Shown piece by piece: positions 6,514 through 10,572 of a DNA stretch of 10,572 nt. The notes under the pieces were generated by a model that made no database searches, was not told the DNA's origin, and saw nothing but the letters and a program-made list of their open reading frames with translations. The position numbers were made by a program, and so were the translations under genes. The stretch is from GCA-2746795 sp964643965 (lineage in GTDB: Bacteria > Chloroflexota > Anaerolineae > Promineifilales > Promineifilaceae), in contig CAZXVH010000146.1 of NCBI GenBank assembly GCA_964643965.1, forward strand, positions 1-10,572, in the 5' to 3' direction. Numbering within the stretch: position 1 is the stretch's first letter; every line of letters starts with the position of its first letter.

Positions 6514-6552
6514 GGCCGAAGATTGAGAAACCCTCAATCTTCGGCCTTTTTT
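6514..6552 (+). terminator. Strong rho-independent terminator after folD
   Basis: A perfect 14-bp stem (6514-6527 with 6533-6546) with a 5-nt loop is followed by six T (6547-6552), 28 nt after the folD stop. Confidence 0.95.
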
Positions 6553-6666
6553 GTGCTTGGGTGAAGTCTTGAGAATTTTGATGATATTCACCGGAGCGTA
6601 TAAAGGTCTGGTAAACTTTTGTAACTAGACGAATTGCCGTGTATACATCTCGCAAATTTTGAGGGA

Positions 6667-6697
6667 TTGACATCCTATTTTTTTTTTTTTGTATAAT
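6667..6697 (+). promoter_or_regulatory. Consensus sigma-70 promoter with T13 spacer
   Basis: Perfect TTGACA (6667-6672) and perfect TATAAT (6692-6697) are separated by 19 bp, two more than ideal. The spacer contains 13 consecutive T (6678-6690). Slippage in that tract would change the spacing and so the promoter strength. It should drive the PD40/M23 cluster, with a leader of about 145 nt. Confidence 0.8.
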
Positions 6698-6850
6698 GAC
6701 GTTCACATAAAACAGTTTGGATAAAAAACTTTTTCACCACAGCCACTAAAATAAACAATACTGGCAAAGCGCATCACCTGATATTTCTACCAACACAACA
6801 ATATCAAAAATCAACTTTAGCCAGTATGCCTATCTCAAGGGGGCAATCTT
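6698..6850 (+). promoter_or_regulatory. Long 5' leader of the envelope cluster
   Basis: This A/C-rich untranslated stretch holds an 8-bp inverted repeat, ATACTGGC (6758-6765) and GCCAGTAT (6820-6827), whose right arm ends 9 nt before the ribosome site AAGGGGG (6837-6843). Pairing would bring a 54-nt loop close to the start codon. I recognise no known riboswitch. Confidence 0.4.
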
Positions 6851-8089
6851 ATGAATAATCGCGTTTTGCTTCTTTTCAATGGCACTGTTATCGGGCTGGT
6901 ATTGATTTTGTTATTGGGGCGCTTCACTTCTTCACCAGGAACAGCCCAAGCAACTTTCATCCAGCCGGAGCCGGCCGCAGCTGCTTTTACAGCCACGCAA
7001 TTAGCTTATATTATGTTTGCCGCAGGTGATACCAACCGTATCACAACCAGTCTCACGGTACAAGCCTTAGACACAAACGGCCGGGTAAGCAACAGCCAAG
7101 CGCCGCAAACGCTGTCCAGCCAGGCGGAGCCAGTGATGTGCCAGACGGAGGCTGCTTATGGGTCGGGTAACGGCCGTTATCTCATCCTCCAATACAACTG
7201 TGAAGCCAATCTCTTCATCCAGCTTCAAGATATAAATAATCCCGATACCGAGCCAGTTGTGTACCCGCGTGGTTACTTCCTCAATTGGTCTCCAGACAGC
7301 AAAGGCTTTCTCTTCCGCGCCATTGACGAAGACCAGATTTTGTATGTGCCGGTAGACAAGACAAAAGCCGTACCCTTTGATCTGCCATTTGGCACTTACG
7401 ATGCAGCCTTTGCTCCTGATGGACAATCCCTGGTTTATGCCGCCAACAAAGGGCTGGGATTTGGCAGTGAAGTTGGCGTCATCAATTTGAGCAGCGGCCA
7501 AACAGTGGCACAGCAGAAATTCTCGCAGCAAATCGTGGCTTATCCGCAGTGGTCGCCCGACAGTACGCAGTTAGCCTATATTCTCATGCCAGACAGCAAT
7601 ATACCATTCACGATAGGCGAACTATGGTTAGCCGATGCAGCAGCAGCGCCAATAGCGCTGCTGGATGCTCAGGTGGATGCCGGACATGGCTACCCGCCCG
7701 CCTGGTCTCCAGATGGGCAAACAATTGCCTATATTCGTCGGGAAAATCCTGATTCGGTAGTGGCCGACCACAGGGCAGATGCCTTGCACAGCAATATTTA
7801 TCAAATAGAGATAGCGGCTGTAGCGGCTGCTATTTCCCAAGCCGCCTCACCTGTTATGGACGCACAAGCCACCCCCATGCCAGCCACATTGGCGCCGATG
7901 GTAGCCGCCACGCCGCTTACTCAGTTTGAGGCCAGTTTGGTGTATGATATGGTCTGGTCGCCCGATGGTAGCCAACTGGCTTTTACCGCCAATGACGCCA
8001 TATTGACGCTAACGCCAGGGGAAGAAGCCATGCAAGTTAGCCCAGCTAACACCGTTGCTCGCCATCCTGTATGGACTGTCTCGCCCTAA
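6851..8089 (+). CDS. Membrane-anchored PD40/TolB-like beta-propeller protein
   Basis: 412 aa with AAGGGGG 7 nt before the ATG. Residues 5-23 (VLLLFNGTVIGLVLILLLG) form one membrane segment preceded by R4, so the rest is probably outside the membrane as an uncleaved anchor or signal peptide. The body contains PD40 (WD40-like) repeats: FLNWSPDSKGFLF (143-155), AAFAPDGQSLVY (185-196), PQWSPDSTQLAY (232-243), PAWSPDGQTIAY (283-294), MVWSPDGSQLAF (367-378) and a final HPVW. This indicates a six-or-so-bladed propeller of the kind seen in TolB and DPP-IV N-terminal domains. An Ala/Pro-rich low-complexity stretch (about 322-356) interrupts the last blades. No catalytic domain is present, so it probably binds protein, peptide or polysaccharide. 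First gene of the likely operon with the next two. Contains a copy of AACGGCCGTT and the related AACGGCCGGG at 7076-7085. Confidence 0.85.
   Translation: MNNRVLLLFNGTVIGLVLILLLGRFTSSPGTAQATFIQPEPAAAAFTATQLAYIMFAAGDTNRITTSLTVQALDTNGRVSNSQAPQTLSSQAEPVMCQTEAAYGSGNGRYLILQYNCEANLFIQLQDINNPDTEPVVYPRGYFLNWSPDSKGFLFRAIDEDQILYVPVDKTKAVPFDLPFGTYDAAFAPDGQSLVYAANKGLGFGSEVGVINLSSGQTVAQQKFSQQIVAYPQWSPDSTQLAYILMPDSNIPFTIGELWLADAAAAPIALLDAQVDAGHGYPPAWSPDGQTIAYIRRENPDSVVADHRADALHSNIYQIEIAAVAAAISQAASPVMDAQATPMPATLAPMVAATPLTQFEASLVYDMVWSPDGSQLAFTANDAILTLTPGEEAMQVSPANTVARHPVWTVSP
7169..7178. repeat. AACGGCCGTT palindrome, copy 4
   Basis: Perfect copy in the first PD40 gene, again in codon phase as Asn-Gly-Arg (residues 107-109). 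Confidence 0.6.
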
Positions 8090-8119
8090 AGCAAAAGGTT
8101 TCTATTGAGGAAATTCTCC

Positions 8120-9574
8120 ATGAAACAAGCCATCATCTGCTTTGTTTTCAGCTCGATTTTATTGCTGGTTGGCTGTACCGTGACCCAGCCTCTGCCCACA
8201 TCCCAGCCCGTGGCGGCCTTGCCCACCGCTTCCGTCACCACCCAGCCGGCCCACAGCACCGCCACACCCGTACCCAGCGCCACCAACCTGCCAGACCCAA
8301 CTACCCTTACAGCTACACCCATGCCGACCATCCCACCAACCGATACTCCTACGCCCCTGCCAACCCCACAACCCACAGCAGACCCTACACACGCCCCTGA
8401 TATTATTGACCCCTCCCTGCCGCCCCTCCCTGGACAAATGTTGATGATATGGGATCCTAATCCTCCGGAAAAAGTGGATGGTGAATATATCGATTCATTT
8501 CACTACAATTTTTACCAGATCATTCCAGGAGCAACGCCTGCCTTTAACTTGATCGATACGGCTCCGTCCTATGTCTCAAGTTCGCCCTACACCATGAATA
8601 TATCTCCAGATCAGCGCAAGATCGCACTTCGCTTGATAGATGATACAAACGAAAACGGCCAGTTTGATTTTTCTGGTTATGACGTAGATAAATACACCGT
8701 TCATATGTATGATGTTGCCCACAAAACAATTACGCCTTTTGTTTCAGGGAATAGTAGCATTTTCTTTGTCAGTTGGCTGTCAGATAGCCATGCTTTATTG
8801 TACCCACAAGGAGAGAAAATTTTATTGGCCCGGTTAGACAATTTTGCTTCTGAAACGCTTCTAGAAATTCCCGATAGCTACATTATGAATATGACCTTAT
8901 CGTCTGATGACCGTTTTTTGGTTACCTTTACAAATAATTACCAAATTCAAGTTTATGATCTAGTTTTAGATAAGATGGTAGCCTCAGCAGATGATACTCA
9001 ATTCCGTGACATGCAAAAGACGGTGTGGTCTCCTGATGGCAGTTTGCTCGCTTTTGGGCAACATGGTTTTTTCTTGTTTCGCCCTTTGTCACTTTTCAAT
9101 ACTGAAACAAAGGAATTTACAGTTTCAGTAGCAAACCCCGACGATATAGTGAGCATACCTTCATGGTCGCCAGATGGGCAAAGGTTGGCCTTTACCACAA
9201 ATCAAACAACGCTTTCTTTATGGAATAAAAACGACCAAACTGTCACGGAAATTGTCACAGACACAATTGTTAGCGCTCCTATTTGGTCACCAACAGGTAA
9301 TCAACTTAGTGTGGGCATCGTAAATGATGGCGTGGGCAAACTACTTTCAGTTGATATAGAGACAGATGTTGTTCAGGAATGGCATGTTGGAGATGATATT
9401 CAAGAAATTAAGATATTAAGTTGGTCACCAGATGGCAATTGGGTGGCATTTATGGTAGATGGCAGTCACAATTCTGGCTTATACATTGCCCCGAAACAAG
9501 AAGACCACATCTATCTAATATTAGATACAACCATTGATGCAGTGGGGAATTTTGCTTGGTTACCAACCCCTTAA
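8120..9574 (+). CDS. Lipoprotein with Thr/Pro linker and PD40 beta-propeller
   Basis: 484 aa from the ATG at 8120, chosen over an in-frame TTG at 8105 because GAGG (8107-8110) is well spaced for it and overlaps the TTG. The lipoprotein signal ends in LLLVGC with the lipidated Cys at 19. A Thr/Pro/Ala-rich unstructured linker (about 20-105) then holds the propeller away from the membrane. PD40 repeats: MNISPDQRKIAL (159-170), VSWLSDSHALLY (217-228), TLSSDDRFLVTF (259-270), VWSPDGSLLAF (302-312), SWSPDGQRLAF (348-358), IWSPTGNQLSV (388-398), SWSPDGNWVAF (434-444) and a terminal FAWLP. Between the first two lies a DxNxNGxxD loop (175-183), a likely calcium site. It begins 30 nt after the preceding PD40 gene and is a diverged homologue of it. 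Function is probably binding at the cell surface; no enzyme domain is seen. Confidence 0.87.
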   Translation: MKQAIICFVFSSILLLVGCTVTQPLPTSQPVAALPTASVTTQPAHSTATPVPSATNLPDPTTLTATPMPTIPPTDTPTPLPTPQPTADPTHAPDIIDPSLPPLPGQMLMIWDPNPPEKVDGEYIDSFHYNFYQIIPGATPAFNLIDTAPSYVSSSPYTMNISPDQRKIALRLIDDTNENGQFDFSGYDVDKYTVHMYDVAHKTITPFVSGNSSIFFVSWLSDSHALLYPQGEKILLARLDNFASETLLEIPDSYIMNMTLSSDDRFLVTFTNNYQIQVYDLVLDKMVASADDTQFRDMQKTVWSPDGSLLAFGQHGFFLFRPLSLFNTETKEFTVSVANPDDIVSIPSWSPDGQRLAFTTNQTTLSLWNKNDQTVTEIVTDTIVSAPIWSPTGNQLSVGIVNDGVGKLLSVDIETDVVQEWHVGDDIQEIKILSWSPDGNWVAFMVDGSHNSGLYIAPKQEDHIYLILDTTIDAVGNFAWLPTP

Positions 9575-9615
9575 TTATTGCTTGCATTTTCAACTATCAA
9601 TGAGGAGTGCCTCCA

Positions 9616-10572
9616 ATGAAAAAATACAAATCTATCCAGGTTACAATTATAAATTTGTTAATTTGCTTATTGATTTCAATGTTCTTGTTAAACGATACTG
9701 AAAGTATATTGGCTCAGCTTCCACAGGCATTTCTTGGTCAAATTTTTTATGGGTCGGAAGAAGTTACTGGAATCTTTGATCATAATTTACCCCTTCTTGC
9801 ACTTGGAGGAGAAGGTAATGGTTGCACCCAACACAATGATGGGACACCCTGTAATGATAGTCCAGCTTATGGTTGGGGTTATGATCAACATGATGGCATT
9901 GATTATGATCTAAATTATCGACCCGTGTTGGCTGCCGCTAATGGCACAGTGGCTGTGGCTGGCTGGTCTAGGTCAAGTAATCATCAATTCGGGCTAGGGT
10001 TGCGTATTAAAATTAACCATGCTAATGATTACACGACTGAATATGGTCACTTGAGTACGCTTGTTGTAAAACTAAATCAATCTGTTAACCAACAAAACGT
10101 TATCGGTATTAGTGGCAGTTCCGGAAATTCTACTGGCTCACACCTTCACTTTGGTGTGGCAAATAATGATGGAATCTATGTCAACCCCTATGGCTGGCAA
10201 GGAGCAGAGGGCCAAGATCCTTGGGCATTAAGCATCAATCCACAAGGAGCTACCAGCCACGATCTCTGGAAACAAGATCACTATCCCGCCATCACCACAG
10301 GACAATTTACAGTAACAGGAACAATATTAAATGAACCCCCTCTCAATGATTATTTGATAGAAATGGATGATAGTGACAATACTGTTTTTTCAACTGAGGG
10401 AAATTGTTGGACTGAATACGATGGAGCAGGCAGTATAAATAATGGATACCATGCCGCAGAAACGGTAACAATATCTGATTGTTATGCGAGGTGGACGATT
10501 CGTCCTGCAACAATTGCGCCAGCAGGTGAATATGATGTCTATGTGAATATTCCAGATAGTGCATCAACATTT
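9616..10572 (+). CDS. Secreted M23 (LytM-type) peptidase, 3' end outside window
   Basis: Open from the ATG at 9616 (GAGGAG at 9602-9607, spacer 8 nt) to the last base: 319 codons without a stop. An N-terminal signal peptide (hydrophobic about 8-25) probably ends near SILA (30-33). The M23 zinc site is present: H92 and D96 in QHDGIDYD, H145 in EYGHLS, and H176/H178 in GSHLHFGV. All zinc ligands and the catalytic histidine are therefore intact, and an active endopeptidase is expected. After about 210, residues 264-313 (CWTEYDG...ARWTIRP...AGEYDVYVNIP) resemble the golvesin/Xly carbohydrate-binding-like domain, a guess from pattern only. M23 enzymes cut peptidoglycan cross-bridges or other glycine-rich peptides. 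It is 41 nt behind the PD40 lipoprotein gene, probably co-transcribed. Its DNA is clearly more AT-rich than the genes on the left of the window. Confidence 0.88.
   Translation, partial: MKKYKSIQVTIINLLICLLISMFLLNDTESILAQLPQAFLGQIFYGSEEVTGIFDHNLPLLALGGEGNGCTQHNDGTPCNDSPAYGWGYDQHDGIDYDLNYRPVLAAANGTVAVAGWSRSSNHQFGLGLRIKINHANDYTTEYGHLSTLVVKLNQSVNQQNVIGISGSSGNSTGSHLHFGVANNDGIYVNPYGWQGAEGQDPWALSINPQGATSHDLWKQDHYPAITTGQFTVTGTILNEPPLNDYLIEMDDSDNTVFSTEGNCWTEYDGAGSINNGYHAAETVTISDCYARWTIRPATIAPAGEYDVYVNIPDSASTF

Noticed and set aside
6640..6647. TGTATACA palindrome upstream of the T13 promoter as an operator
   Set aside because: Only 8 bp, single copy, and not overlapping the promoter hexamers; too weak to call a binding site.
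8159..8437. Minus-strand Gly-rich frame opposite the lipoprotein linker
   Set aside because: It is simply the complement of the Thr/Pro-coding repeats and has no independent support.

Overview
The window looks like chromosomal DNA from a filamentous-type Chloroflexota (Anaerolineae/Caldilineae-like) bacterium. This is inference from style, not from a marker gene: stand-alone receiver proteins, extracytoplasmic PD40 (WSPDG) beta-propeller proteins, a lipoprotein with a long Thr/Pro linker, and a GC-rich metabolic half next to a more AT-rich surface-protein half. All ten credible genes lie on the + strand. No tRNA, rRNA, CRISPR array, transposase or phage gene was recognised.

Layout. 1-327 is non-coding leader with a short direct repeat. 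328-729 is a lone response-regulator receiver closed by a strong terminator (751-789). 861-2081 and 2078-3664 are a translationally coupled pair: a GcvT-like folate-binding aminomethyltransferase and a PYROXD2-like FAD oxidoreductase. 3759-4616 is a metallo-beta-lactamase-fold hydrolase behind an extended -10 promoter and a TTG start. A 116-bp non-autonomous mobile element (MITE-like) sits at 4625-4740, immediately after that gene's stop codon. It has 9-bp perfect terminal inverted repeats, a 9-bp target duplication and a 50-bp perfect palindrome inside. A second lone receiver (4799-5215), a 65-aa two-helix membrane protein (5303-5500) and folD (5604-6485, with terminator) follow.

The last third (6851 to the right edge) is an envelope cluster: a membrane-anchored PD40 protein, a PD40 lipoprotein, and the start of a secreted M23 (LytM-type) peptidase that runs off the window. 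The gaps are 30 and 41 nt, each gene has its own Shine-Dalgarno sequence, and all three probably belong to one operon. The best promoter (TTGACA / TATAAT at 6667-6697) contains a run of 13 T in an over-long 19-bp spacer, a configuration that could make expression phase-variable.

How the genes may work together: the FAD oxidoreductase and GcvT-like protein could generate or consume one-carbon units on tetrahydrofolate, which FolD would interconvert. The metallo-hydrolase and the receiver at 4799 were probably only about 57 nt apart before the mobile element inserted. The most unusual features are the freshly delimited MITE, the T13 promoter spacer, and the palindrome AACGGCCGTT, which occurs four times, always in the same codon phase. 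I see no clear evidence of a wholly new defence or mobile system.
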